A DNA stretch of 45,206 bases, taken from assembly GCA_045632125.1 (NCBI GenBank), contig JAZQWC010000086.1, positions 1-45,206 on the forward strand, read 5' to 3'. This document shows, one piece after another, positions 16,430 through 25,416 of the stretch. The position numbers and the translations under genes were made by a program. The DNA comes from CALWPV01 sp045632125. GTDB lineage: Bacteria; Bacillota; Clostridia; Lachnospirales; Bianqueaceae. The stretch's first letter is position 1. Each line of letters begins with the position of its first letter. The notes under the pieces are model-generated. The model made no database searches. It worked only from the letters and a program-made list of their open reading frames with translations, and was not told the origin of the DNA.

Positions 16430-17134
16430 ATGTTTGAAACGATCCGTACCGGTTTATATATGTGTAAGATTTTTATTAAAGCGAGAAAAGTGATTCGTCA
16501 AAGTAAAAAAGTGTCGGAAGAAGAAAGCTGGCAGATGGGTTATGATTTTATCCGTCCTTATGCACAGGGCATTTTTAAAGTAGCAGGAACCCGAATTATT
16601 TATCATGGTTTGGAAAATCTGCCGGAGCGTAAGGGTGTTCTATTTGTGGGTAATCATCAGAGTTATTTGGATATTCCGGCATTGTTGGCTGTTATGGAGG
16701 AACCGACAGCTTTTGTATCCAAAAAAGAAGTAGGTCAAAAGCCTTTTTTGGGTCCCATTCTGGATGTGGTTGGTTGTGTACATATGGACCGAGAAGATGT
16801 ACGTCAATCTCTTAATGCCATTAAAGAAGCTGCTCAAAAGTTGGAACGCGGCTTGAATATGGTAATCTTTCCGGAGGGAACTCGCAGCCAGGGCCCGGTA
16901 ATGGCGGAATTTAAAAAAGGCAGCATCAAAGCTGCTACTATGGTGGGAGCGCCGATCGTACCCTTCCGATTAGAAAATGTATATGCAATCTTTGAAGGTA
17001 ATAAAGGCATAAAAGTGAAGCCTGCCGAGGTGCATATTTACTTTGGCGAAATGATTGATGTAGCTAGCATGACTCGTGCCGAGCAAAAAGAACTGAGCGG
17101 GAAAATGAAAGAGATTGTGGAAAGTTTAAAATAA
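16430..17134 (+). CDS. plsC: 1-acyl-sn-glycerol-3-phosphate acyltransferase
   Basis: Membrane-associated enzyme that acylates lysophosphatidic acid to phosphatidic acid. 234 residues. The acyltransferase motif NHQSYLD has H76 and D81. FPEGTR is at 147-152, and a GAPIVPF motif follows. The start at 16430 has GTGAGG seven to eight bases upstream, better than an in-frame ATG ten codons earlier. No long transmembrane segment is evident, so membrane association is probably peripheral or monotopic. It stands alone between the gap terminator and a bidirectional terminator. Confidence 0.9.
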   Translation: MFETIRTGLYMCKIFIKARKVIRQSKKVSEEESWQMGYDFIRPYAQGIFKVAGTRIIYHGLENLPERKGVLFVGNHQSYLDIPALLAVMEEPTAFVSKKEVGQKPFLGPILDVVGCVHMDREDVRQSLNAIKEAAQKLERGLNMVIFPEGTRSQGPVMAEFKKGSIKAATMVGAPIVPFRLENVYAIFEGNKGIKVKPAEVHIYFGEMIDVASMTRAEQKELSGKMKEIVESLK

Positions 17135-17140
17135 GGTGTT

Positions 17141-17188
17141 AAGAAGAGCCTTCGTCGCACTGTGATATGTGCAGCGAAGGCTCTTCTT
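17141..17188. terminator. Bidirectional terminator between plsC and the MATE gene
   Basis: AAGAAGAGCCTTCG pairs perfectly with CGAAGGCTCTTCTT (14 bp); after a 2-base mismatch GCAC/GTGC continues the stem. It lies between convergent genes. T tracts are short and interrupted on both sides. Confidence 0.75.
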
Positions 17189-17196
17189 GTTATGAG

Positions 17197-18549
17197 TTAT
17201 ACTTTCAATTCCAAAACTGTCTTCTTCCAGGCGCCTTTATAATAATAGATCGCACTGGGAATAGTACCAAGAATCCAGCCCAAAGGTTCGGCGAACCAGA
17301 TTCCAAAATAACCGAACAAATAGGAAAGGAATAAAGCACCGCCTACCTTCAAGAAAAGTTCGATGAAGGCGGAGATCATTGGAAGACCAACGATTCCGAT
17401 ACCACGAAGAGTACCGTTATAGATCATGATCAATCCGATAAATACATAGAAGGTGGCGTTAACAAAGAGGAATTCCTGAGCAACCTTCATGATCTCGGCC
17501 TCATTGTCGATGAACAGTTTCAGTAGAGAGGTACCGGTGATATAAACAAATACGGTGGAAGCCAAAGAAGCAATGATACAGATGATAACTGCAGCTTTCA
17601 CACCCTTTTGGATTCGAGAAATATCCTTAGCTCCGGCATTTTGACCTGCATAGTTGGAAATGGAGGTGCCAATGGTAGTGGGCAGCATCCAGGTCAGGGT
17701 TTCTACACGAACTGCAGCGGTATAACCGGCTACAACGGCTGTACCATAGGAGTTGATTGTTGCCTGAATTACCATCATGCCGGCAGCAAAGCAACCGCTT
17801 TGCAGACCCATGGGAAGACCGATCTTAACAACACGTCCAATGATTTCCCAGTTGGGTTTCATGTCTCGAAGCTTAAAGCGAAGCATTGGATAGTGGCGGA
17901 ATATGTAGATGAAAGAACAAAGAGCTGAAAAAGCCTGAGCAGTGATCGTAGCAATGGCAACACCCGCTACATCCCAATGGAATACCAGAACAAATAAAAG
18001 ATCCAGTGCAATATTCAGTAAAGAAGAAAGGATCAAGAAGTACAGCGGTGTGCGGCTATTACCTACAGCGCGCAGAATAGAGGACGAAATGTTGTAGGCG
18101 AGCATGAAGATCATACCACCGTAACTGATAGAAATATACAGATGGGACATATTGATGATATCATCGGGCGTTTGCATCAATTCCAGCAAAGGACGAGCCA
18201 ATAGCATACCTAAGCCACCCATCACAATACCTGAGAAGGTAGTGACAATCAGTGCGTTGGCAGAAGCCTTTTGCAGCATTGTCATATTTTTAGCACCGAA
18301 GTACTGAGACATAACAATGCCTAAACCATTACTAAGGCCGATGGCCATGTTTAAGAAAAAGTAGAGCATAGCAGAGGTAGCGCCAATGGCTGCCATAGCT
18401 TCAACGCTTACAAAGTGGCCCACTACAATGGAGTCAACCGAGGAATACAGCTGCTGTACCACATTACCCAGCAGCATGGGAATCGTAAATAAAATCAAAA
18501 GTCGGACAGGATTGCCCTTTGTCATATCATAAGTCGTTTCTTTCGCCAT
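17197..18549 (-). CDS. MATE family efflux transporter
   Basis: 450-residue integral membrane protein with about twelve hydrophobic segments in two related halves, as in NorM/DinF-type MATE exporters. The family-typical opening MTKGNPVRLLILFTIPMLLG and QQLYSSVDSIVVGHF are clear. It probably exports a small organic molecule by Na+ or H+ antiport; the substrate cannot be inferred. The first 23 bases overlap the end of uvrC in another frame. An SD AAGGAGG lies 12 bases upstream, inside uvrC, so it is translated from the uvrC transcript. No regulator is adjacent. Confidence 0.93.
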   Translation of the reverse strand: MAKETTYDMTKGNPVRLLILFTIPMLLGNVVQQLYSSVDSIVVGHFVSVEAMAAIGATSAMLYFFLNMAIGLSNGLGIVMSQYFGAKNMTMLQKASANALIVTTFSGIVMGGLGMLLARPLLELMQTPDDIINMSHLYISISYGGMIFMLAYNISSSILRAVGNSRTPLYFLILSSLLNIALDLLFVLVFHWDVAGVAIATITAQAFSALCSFIYIFRHYPMLRFKLRDMKPNWEIIGRVVKIGLPMGLQSGCFAAGMMVIQATINSYGTAVVAGYTAAVRVETLTWMLPTTIGTSISNYAGQNAGAKDISRIQKGVKAAVIICIIASLASTVFVYITGTSLLKLFIDNEAEIMKVAQEFLFVNATFYVFIGLIMIYNGTLRGIGIVGLPMISAFIELFLKVGGALFLSYLFGYFGIWFAEPLGWILGTIPSAIYYYKGAWKKTVLELKV

Positions 18550-20434
18550 TTTCAGTTATATCCTCCTTGCGTGAATGAAAGAAATAGTATACGGCTTCCG
18601 CCGCAGGTCGGTTCATTCCGTCTGCCTTTCGTAGTTCCTCCACCGACAGATTACGAATTTCATCGACGGAGCCGAACGCGCGAAGCAACGCCTTGCGGCG
18701 TGCATCGCCGATGCCGGGAATCTGATCCAGGACAGAACGGATTTGATCATTGGTACGAAGTTTTCTATGAAATGAAATGGCAAAGCGGTGGGCTTCATCC
18801 TGAATACGCGTAATTAAATGAAATGCTTCACGGTTCTTGCCGAATTCAATTTCTTCATTTTCATAATACAACCCGCGGGTGCGATGATGGTCATCCTTGA
18901 CCATACCGGCCACGGGAATATCTAAGCCGACTTCTTCTAAGACTTTAAGGGCTATGTTCACCTGACCACGGCCACCATCCATTAGGATCAAATCAGGAAG
19001 TTTGGTAAAACTGCCGAGGGAAGGATCTTTCCCTTCTTTAGAAAGTTGTCGAATCTCTTCAAGTGCGTGGGTAAAACGACGACGCAAAACTTCCTCCATG
19101 GAAGCATAGTCATCAGGACCAACCACGGTCTGTATTTTGAATTTACGATAGTCGCTGTTTTTGGGTTTTCCACCTTCAAATACAACCATGGAACCAACGG
19201 ACTGAGAACCGAAGGTGTTGGAAATATCGTAGGCTTCGATTCGTTCAATAGGATATTCATCAAACTGCAGCAATTCTTCAAGTTGCTGAACGGCGCCGCG
19301 GGTGCGGCGATCTTCAGCTTTGAGGCGAGCCCCAAATTGAGAGAGGGTCAAAGCTGCATTTTTATGGGCTAAATCCACTAGTTTGGTCTTTTCGCCGCGC
19401 TGCGGCTGGAAAATTGTAACCTTTTGCCCACGTCTGGAGGTTAAAAATTCTTCCAAAAGAGGAGAATCCAAAGGAAGTTCCTCTACCAATACTTCTTTAG
19501 GAATGAAGGTAGCGCCGCTATAGAATTGTTGTATGAAGATGCCGATGATGGTACCGGGTTTCATGTAGGCGGTGCCTTCCATGACGAAATGTTCCCTGCC
19601 GATCAACTTACCGCCGCGAATGAAAAAGGCTTGCACTAGAGCAGTATCTTCGTCTTTAGCGATGGCAATGACGTCACGGTCTTCTTCGGCTCCGGCATGT
19701 TCTAATTTCTGCTGCTGTGACAGGAACTTGACACCGGCGATCTGGTCGCGGTAGAGCGCAGCGCTTTCAAAGTCCATATCTTCAGAAGCCTTATACATTT
19801 TATTTTCCAGATCTTTGATGATCTGAGTGTGTTTTCCGTTTAGCAGATCAAGAGCCTGATCGATATACTTGCCGTATTCCTCAGGAGTGACCTCACCGGT
19901 ACAAGGACCGCAGCAGCGGCCGATGTGATAGTTGAGACAAGGTCGTTCCTTGCCGATATCCTGAGGCAGGCGCCTCTGACAGTCACGCAGTGGCCAAAGC
20001 TTTTTCATGAGGTCCATCGTTTGATTGACGGCGGTCACGTTGGTGTAAGGACCGAAGTAGCGGTTCTTATCCCGCAGGATCTTGCGGGTCTTAAAGATAC
20101 GGGGATACGCCTCCTGAGTAGTTACCTTAATATAAGGATACTGTTTATCATCCTTTAACATGGTGTTATAAGGGGGACGGTGTTCCTTGATCAGGTTATT
20201 TTCCAAAATCAGAGCTTCCATTTCGGTGTCAGTAACGATGTATTCGAAATATTCGACTCGCTGCACCATTCGAAGGATTTTGGGAGATTTACCCTTGGGG
20301 CTTTGAAAGTATTGGCGGACACGGTTATGCAGGTCTACGGCCTTTCCCACATAGAGGATCAGGTCACCCTCGTGCATAATGTATACGCCGGGTTTGTGGG
20401 GGAGCTTTTTGAGCTCTTCCTTAATATTAAACAA
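18527..20434 (-). CDS. uvrC: Excinuclease ABC subunit C
   Basis: Makes both incisions in nucleotide excision repair after UvrAB marks damage. 635 residues, full length. The GIY-YIG nuclease is at about residues 12-95 (KPGVYIMHE, then LYVGKA). A cysteine cluster CLNYHIGRCCGPC is near 165-177. The UVR motif is near 205-235, the UvrC RNase H-like endonuclease follows (YDISNTFGS, LILMDGGRGQ), and a C-terminal helix-hairpin-helix (IPGIGDARRKALL) ends the protein. It has its own promoter, divergent from that of the GH18 gene. No LexA box was found at this promoter. Confidence 0.97.
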   Translation of the reverse strand: MFNIKEELKKLPHKPGVYIMHEGDLILYVGKAVDLHNRVRQYFQSPKGKSPKILRMVQRVEYFEYIVTDTEMEALILENNLIKEHRPPYNTMLKDDKQYPYIKVTTQEAYPRIFKTRKILRDKNRYFGPYTNVTAVNQTMDLMKKLWPLRDCQRRLPQDIGKERPCLNYHIGRCCGPCTGEVTPEEYGKYIDQALDLLNGKHTQIIKDLENKMYKASEDMDFESAALYRDQIAGVKFLSQQQKLEHAGAEEDRDVIAIAKDEDTALVQAFFIRGGKLIGREHFVMEGTAYMKPGTIIGIFIQQFYSGATFIPKEVLVEELPLDSPLLEEFLTSRRGQKVTIFQPQRGEKTKLVDLAHKNAALTLSQFGARLKAEDRRTRGAVQQLEELLQFDEYPIERIEAYDISNTFGSQSVGSMVVFEGGKPKNSDYRKFKIQTVVGPDDYASMEEVLRRRFTHALEEIRQLSKEGKDPSLGSFTKLPDLILMDGGRGQVNIALKVLEEVGLDIPVAGMVKDDHHRTRGLYYENEEIEFGKNREAFHLITRIQDEAHRFAISFHRKLRTNDQIRSVLDQIPGIGDARRKALLRAFGSVDEIRNLSVEELRKADGMNRPAAEAVYYFFHSRKEDITENGERNDL

Positions 20435-20466
20435 TAGAAAAACCCATCCTTTTTAAAAGTATTTTA

Positions 20467-20495
20467 GTTATACCACAAAATAAAAGAAATTACAA
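20467..20495 (-). promoter_or_regulatory. uvrC promoter, extended -10
   Basis: On the minus strand TTGTAA (20495-20490), 17-bp spacer ending in TGTGG, then TATAAC (20472-20467). It is back-to-back with the GH18 promoter: the two -35 elements are four bases apart. Confidence 0.6.
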
Positions 20496-20499
20496 GAAG

Positions 20500-20528
20500 T
20501 TGACGGAAAGCCGAAAGAATGATACACT
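20500..20528 (+). promoter_or_regulatory. Promoter of the GH18-hflX operon
   Basis: TTGACG (20500-20505), 17-bp spacer, TACACT (20523-20528). Predicted start near 20535, with AGGAGG just before the GH18 ATG. Confidence 0.6.
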
Positions 20529-20591
20529 ATAAGATGGATTATTTTGAAGAATTCCCCTGTCGATTTTGACGGTTCAATATGAGGAGGAACT

Positions 20592-22253
20592 ATGAGACAA
20601 GTTAATAAAGCTAAATTTTTTGGCTGGGCAGCTGCAGCCTTTGTGGGCGTGGGTTTGATCGCCTATCTGGGTGTGGCGATCTACCAATACTTTTTTGGAA
20701 TGCAGAAGCAGGATATGCAGGATACAGCACCGGTGCTGGCAGCAGAAGAGTATAATATTATGTATAAAGGTGAGTACAATGGGAAAGCCATTCTGGTGGA
20801 TGACTGTATATATTTGGATATGAATGTGGTCAATCAGGAATGGGGCCATGAAATGTTGTTCCACGCAGAAGATGTGGACAAGGTCTTATATACTACATAC
20901 ACAGAACAAACGGAATATAAAGTAGATGGTGAAGATATTAAAAGCTACAACGAGGAGCTTTATATAAGAGCGGAAGAAGCTCATGATTTGTTTGGAATGC
21001 AGTATGCGATTAATGAAAAAGAAAAGATTGTGGCCTTGCAGCAGCCTGGCGGTATGCTGGGAGAAGTATCGAAATCAAAGTCCTATTTATTGGTTTCGCC
21101 CAGTGAGGAGGAACGCGGATATACGAAGGAACTAAAACGCGGTGAAGTGATCTCTCTGTTTGAAACGGAGATAGAAGTTGAAGGCTACTATTATGCGATG
21201 AGCCAGGATGGATATGTAGGTTATATTCCAATGGACCGTGTGGAAAAAAGTAAAGAAGTAGTCAATCATAAGGCTCCGGCTGAAATGGAGGTGTCTACAC
21301 AGCGCTATCCTTATTTCCCGATTTCCATTGCATGGCAGCAGATCTATACCAATGATTTTACGGCGGAAGTGTATGATGAGATCTATAACACCGCCTATTA
21401 TGTGGATGTTGTATCACCTACTTGGTTTAAACTCAATTCTCGGGGTGGAATTGATAGTTTGGCGAATGAAGAGTATGTAACATGGACCAATTATAGAAAT
21501 AAGCAGATCTGGGCCCTGTTTGATAACCAATTTGATGATGAGGTTACATATAATGCTCTTAGTGATACTGAGAATCGAAAGGAACTGTGCGAAAAACTGC
21601 TGAAGCTTTGTGAAAAATATAAACTGGACGGCATTAATGTGGATTTTGAAAACATGAGTGAAGAAACCGAGCGGTATTTCATTCAGTTTATGCGGGAACT
21701 CGCTATTACCCTGCGGTCAAAAGGATATATTTTATCGGTGGATGTGCCGGTTCCATCCGAATGGACCGATTATTATCAGAGGGATGTGCTGTATCAGTTG
21801 TGTGACTTTGTCATTGTTATGGCTTACGATGAACATTACGATGGCAGTGAGGTAGCCGGTAGTGTATCTTCCAAGAGATTTGTGATCGATGCCATTTACA
21901 ACATGATGCAGGAAGGGGTTGCAGCAGATAAGTTGATTTTGGGCGTTCCTTTTTATACCCGTGTGTGGATGGGAGTGGAAGATCTGCGCAGTGAGGCAGT
22001 CAGCTCAAGCAGAGGCTGGGGCTGTGTATATGACTACGGTTTGGAAGTGAAGTACGATGAACAAACCGGTCAGAACTATGCTGAGGGCATGGTCGGGGAA
22101 ACACTGTACCGTATCTGGTTGGAGGATGGTACCTCAATGAAGTGGAGACTGCAGCTGGTAAATGATAATGATTTGGCAGGTGTGGCAGCCTGGAGTTTGG
22201 GATATGATAATTATGAATTATGGTTGGAATATGAGGAGGCGTTCTTTTCATGA
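20592..22253 (+). CDS. Membrane-anchored GH18 glycosidase with SH3-like domain
   Basis: 553 residues. An N-terminal hydrophobic segment (about 10-32) anchors or exports it. A stalk-like region (about 50-150) resembles copper amine oxidase N-terminal/stalk repeats. A bacterial SH3-type region lies near 155-225 (LKRGEVISLFE, DGYVGYIPMDRV). A glycosyl hydrolase family 18 barrel spans about 235-550. The GH18 catalytic motif is intact as DGINVDFE, with the acid/base at E353. Family members hydrolyse chitin or N-acetylglucosamine-containing glycans such as peptidoglycan and spore cortex. With cwlD downstream, an envelope or spore-cortex substrate is plausible but inferred. Its stop overlaps the hflX start. 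Confidence 0.85.
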   Translation: MRQVNKAKFFGWAAAAFVGVGLIAYLGVAIYQYFFGMQKQDMQDTAPVLAAEEYNIMYKGEYNGKAILVDDCIYLDMNVVNQEWGHEMLFHAEDVDKVLYTTYTEQTEYKVDGEDIKSYNEELYIRAEEAHDLFGMQYAINEKEKIVALQQPGGMLGEVSKSKSYLLVSPSEEERGYTKELKRGEVISLFETEIEVEGYYYAMSQDGYVGYIPMDRVEKSKEVVNHKAPAEMEVSTQRYPYFPISIAWQQIYTNDFTAEVYDEIYNTAYYVDVVSPTWFKLNSRGGIDSLANEEYVTWTNYRNKQIWALFDNQFDDEVTYNALSDTENRKELCEKLLKLCEKYKLDGINVDFENMSEETERYFIQFMRELAITLRSKGYILSVDVPVPSEWTDYYQRDVLYQLCDFVIVMAYDEHYDGSEVAGSVSSKRFVIDAIYNMMQEGVAADKLILGVPFYTRVWMGVEDLRSEAVSSSRGWGCVYDYGLEVKYDEQTGQNYAEGMVGETLYRIWLEDGTSMKWRLQLVNDNDLAGVAAWSLGYDNYELWLEYEEAFFS

Positions 22254-23515
22254 TGTATGAAACTAAAGACGAAATACAGTCATTTATTCTGGTAGGGGTA
22301 GACGTTGACCGTGCTGTCATTTCGGCAGAAGATTCACTGGATGAACTGGCGGAATTGTTAGCTACCGCCGGAGGCGAGGAAGCGGGCCGTGTGATCCAGA
22401 AGATGGAGGCGATCAATTCCAAAACCTACGTGGGCAGTGGTAAAGTGCAGGAAATCAAAACCCTTTTGGCGGCCACCGGTGCTCATGGTATCATCTGCGA
22501 TGATGAATTAACACCTGCGCAACTGAAAAATCTGTCAGATTTATTAGATACGAAAATCATCGACCGTACTTTGCTGATTCTGGATATTTTTTCTCAGAGA
22601 GCCAGCACGAAAGAAGGTAAGATGCAGATCGAATTAGCTCAGCTGGAATATCGCCTGACTCGCTTGACAGGGTTGGGTACCGAACTGTCTCGACAGGGTG
22701 CAGCGGTGGGTACCCATACCCGTGGTGCAGGTGAAACTAAATTGGAGATGGATCGTCGTCATATTCGTGCTCGCATGGATATGCTGCGTAGTCAGTTAAA
22801 GGATGTGGTGAAACAGCGTGAGTTGATCCGTACTCAGCGTAAGAAAAATCAGGTGCCGATCATTGCGTTGGTGGGTTACACCAATGCCGGTAAGTCGACT
22901 TTATTTAATCGATTGACTTCCTCTGGTGTTTTGGAAGAGGATAAACTCTTTGCAACTTTGGATACCACCACCCGCAAATGTGAATTGCCCAGCGGTCGTT
23001 CGGTGCTCTTTGTTGATACGGTTGGCTTTATTCATAAACTGCCCCATAATCTTGTGAAAGCATTTAGAGCCACGCTGGAAGAGGCTGCTTATGCAGACAT
23101 TCTGTTGCATGTGGTAGATGCTTCCCATGAAAATGCGGAACTGCACATGCAGGTAACCTACGATGAATTGATGGATCTGGAAGCAGCGGATAAGCCTATT
23201 ATGACAGTGCTGAATAAGCAGGATTTGATTGAAGAGGCAATGCCGCTTTCCATTCCCTATGGTGCGGAAGCAGTGCTGCGAATCAGTGCGCTGGAACCGG
23301 CAGGAGTTCAAAGGGTGCTGGAGGCAGTGGATCAGCAACTGGATAAAATGGATACTGTGGTGGAGATCTTGCTGCCCTATGCACAAGGAGGCCTAAGCAG
23401 CAGCCTGCATCAGGAAGGTCAGATCATTGAGGAAGAATACCGTGACAACGGCATTTATATAAAGGCACGTTTAAAAGACCGCTATCTGCAGATGGTGGAA
23501 AAATATCGTATTTAA
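22250..23515 (+). CDS. hflX: Ribosome-associated GTPase HflX
   Basis: GTPase that splits or rescues stalled ribosomes under stress. 421 residues. The N-terminal HflX domain has GSGKVQEIK, and a coiled linker carries the typical GAGETKLEMDRR segment. The G domain has G1 GYTNAGKS at 209-216, G3 DTVGF and G4 NKQD. The start at 22250 overlaps the GH18 stop by four bases, with GAGGAGG eleven bases upstream; a second ATG three bases later is an alternative. Its coupling to a cell-envelope hydrolase is unusual for its role. Confidence 0.95.
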   Translation: MMYETKDEIQSFILVGVDVDRAVISAEDSLDELAELLATAGGEEAGRVIQKMEAINSKTYVGSGKVQEIKTLLAATGAHGIICDDELTPAQLKNLSDLLDTKIIDRTLLILDIFSQRASTKEGKMQIELAQLEYRLTRLTGLGTELSRQGAAVGTHTRGAGETKLEMDRRHIRARMDMLRSQLKDVVKQRELIRTQRKKNQVPIIALVGYTNAGKSTLFNRLTSSGVLEEDKLFATLDTTTRKCELPSGRSVLFVDTVGFIHKLPHNLVKAFRATLEEAAYADILLHVVDASHENAELHMQVTYDELMDLEAADKPIMTVLNKQDLIEEAMPLSIPYGAEAVLRISALEPAGVQRVLEAVDQQLDKMDTVVEILLPYAQGGLSSSLHQEGQIIEEEYRDNGIYIKARLKDRYLQMVEKYRI

Positions 23516-23531
23516 TTAATGGCGATAATCA

Positions 23532-23573
23532 AAAAGCTCTCGGCATATACTGTGAAAAAGGCCGGGAGCTTTT
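23532..23573 (+). terminator. hflX terminator that also holds the cwlD ribosome binding site
   Basis: AAAAGCTCTCGGC (23532-23544) pairs with GCCGGGAGCTTTT (23561-23573) over 13 bp with one G-U; the loop is 16 bases. The T run ends directly at the cwlD ATG (23574). The only SD for cwlD, GGGAG at 23564-23568, is inside the 3' arm. Confidence 0.75.
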
Positions 23574-24281
23574 ATGTATCGAATATGGAAACGAAAACTG
23601 TCAGTACTCATTGCAACGATTTTAGTTTTGGGTTTGGCGGCTGCAGAAACAGTATGGGGAATCAGTGATATTTGGAAAGGAATTAGGGAATCTGATGTGA
23701 TCATTGTGATCGATGCAGGACATGGTGGAAACGATCCGGGGGCGATCTCGCAGGATGGAGCTATATTGGAAAAGGATATTAATCTAGCAATTTCCAAAAT
23801 ACTTCAGGGATATTTAGAGGAAGCTGGCTATGTTGTGGTCATGACCCGTATGGCAGATGAGGATCTGGCGGGGAATACCGAGGGTAGGCGTAAAACTGCC
23901 GATATGAAGGAAAGGATCCGAATCATGGAGGAAGCGTCCGGCGATTTGATGATCAGTATTCATCAAAATTCTTTTCCGGAAGAAAAATATTTTGGGCCTC
24001 AAGTTTTTTTCCAAAGTCATAGCGAGGAGGCTGTGGGTTTGGCTTTGTTGGTTCAACAAGAGTTAAACACCTTTACTGCGCCGAGTAATGACCGTCAGGC
24101 TAAGGCAGGCAGTGACTATTATATTTTAAAAAATGCGCCCCTGACAGCCATATTGGTCGAATGCGGTTTTATCAGTAATTCTAAGGAAGCACGACAGTTG
24201 ATGGAAGAAGAGTATCAGAAAAAAGTTGCTTGGGGAATTTACTGCGGTGTGGAAAAGTATTTGCAATCTGCCGGATTATAA
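23574..24281 (+). CDS. cwlD: N-acetylmuramoyl-L-alanine amidase, CwlD type
   Basis: Zinc amidase (Amidase_3 family) that removes the peptide side chain from muramic acid. In spore formers CwlD acts in making muramic-delta-lactam of the cortex. 235 residues with a hydrophobic N-terminal segment (about 8-28) for export. Zinc and catalytic residues are H50 in DAGHGG, E66, H130 in SIHQN and E196 in VECGF. The start is set by GGGAG five bases upstream, which sits in the stem of the preceding terminator. The length and the lack of other domains favour CwlD over larger autolysins. If correct, the organism probably forms spores or descends from spore formers. Confidence 0.85.
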   Translation: MYRIWKRKLSVLIATILVLGLAAAETVWGISDIWKGIRESDVIIVIDAGHGGNDPGAISQDGAILEKDINLAISKILQGYLEEAGYVVVMTRMADEDLAGNTEGRRKTADMKERIRIMEEASGDLMISIHQNSFPEEKYFGPQVFFQSHSEEAVGLALLVQQELNTFTAPSNDRQAKAGSDYYILKNAPLTAILVECGFISNSKEARQLMEEEYQKKVAWGIYCGVEKYLQSAGL

Positions 24282-24329
24282 TATATAATAAACAGGTCTA
24301 ATAAGAACGAAGAGGAAAGGAGGTACGGC

Positions 24330-25388
24330 ATGGAAACAAAAGTTTACAAAGTTTCCAAAGAAAGTCTTGCGATGGCAAAGGAGTATTTGGCACAGGGACA
24401 AGTGGTGGCCTTTTCCACTGAAACCGTATATGGTTTGGGCGCCTGGGCTATGTCTCCGGAAGGAGTCCGCCGCATATATGAAGCAAAAGGCCGTCCATCC
24501 GATAATCCTCTGATCGTGCATGTGGCTCCCGGATTCGACTTGGAAGCCATGCAAATCGTAAGCAAGGTGCCCGAGATTGCAAAAGAACTGATGAAACGAT
24601 TTTGGCCCGGTCCTTTAACGCTGATCATGCCTAAGGGAGAAAAGATCAACCATAACATTACCGGCGGTTTAGAAACAGTGGCGGTGCGTATGCCGGGTCA
24701 TCCGGTGGCGCTGCAGCTCATTGAAACCTCAGGAATGCCTATTGTGGCGCCCAGCGCCAACACCTCGGGCCGACCCAGTCCGACTACGGCTGTTCATGTA
24801 TTCGAGGACATGAATGGTAAGATCCCGCTGATCATAGATGGCGGTGAGTGTCAGGTGGGGTTGGAATCCACGATCGTGGATCTCACCGGTGAAGTACCCA
24901 TGATATTACGTCCCGGTGCCATTACCCAGGAAATGCTGGAGGAGGTACTTCCTGAAGTCACTGTGGATCCGGCGGTGGCCCAAGCAAGGTCGGTGGAAGC
25001 TGCAGTGGTGCCCAAAGCGCCCGGTATGAAGTATCGACATTATGCGCCAAAAGGAAAACTGATTGTGACTGATGCTACGTCGCAGCAAATGTATGAATTG
25101 GTAAGAGCGGCTGCTGCTGAAGGAAAGCGTGTGGGCTTGATCGTGACGGATCAGATGGCAGAGCAACTGGCGTCCTGGAAGCAGGAAGTTTCGGCAGAGA
25201 TGCTTTGCTTGGGCGACCGGAATAAGCCTGAAGAGTTGGCAGCGAATCTGTTTGGCGCGCTGCGCGGGGCAGATGAAAAAAACTTAGAAGTCATTTATGG
25301 CGAAGCGCTTAGCAGAGAGGGCGTGGGTGAAGCGATTATGAATCGTTTCCTGAAGGCCTCTTCGGAGCAGCTTTGGCTGAATCAATAA
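24330..25388 (+). CDS. Threonylcarbamoyl-AMP synthase (TsaC/Sua5)
   Basis: Makes L-threonylcarbamoyladenylate from threonine, bicarbonate and ATP for t6A37 modification of ANN-decoding tRNAs. 352 residues: a YrdC domain to about residue 205 (FSTETVYGLG, KGRPSDNPLI, then PSANTSGRPSPT) followed by the Sua5 C-terminal domain (about 225-345, PGMKYRHYAPKG). This longer two-domain form is the Sua5/YwlC type. AAAGGAGG precedes the ATG. It lies 48 bp after cwlD and 28 bp before rpiB, in one probable transcript; the ywlC-rpiB proximity is common in Firmicutes. Confidence 0.93.
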   Translation: METKVYKVSKESLAMAKEYLAQGQVVAFSTETVYGLGAWAMSPEGVRRIYEAKGRPSDNPLIVHVAPGFDLEAMQIVSKVPEIAKELMKRFWPGPLTLIMPKGEKINHNITGGLETVAVRMPGHPVALQLIETSGMPIVAPSANTSGRPSPTTAVHVFEDMNGKIPLIIDGGECQVGLESTIVDLTGEVPMILRPGAITQEMLEEVLPEVTVDPAVAQARSVEAAVVPKAPGMKYRHYAPKGKLIVTDATSQQMYELVRAAAAEGKRVGLIVTDQMAEQLASWKQEVSAEMLCLGDRNKPEELAANLFGALRGADEKNLEVIYGEALSREGVGEAIMNRFLKASSEQLWLNQ

Positions 25389-25416
25389 CGAAATATTAAA
25401 AAACGGAGGATGAAAC

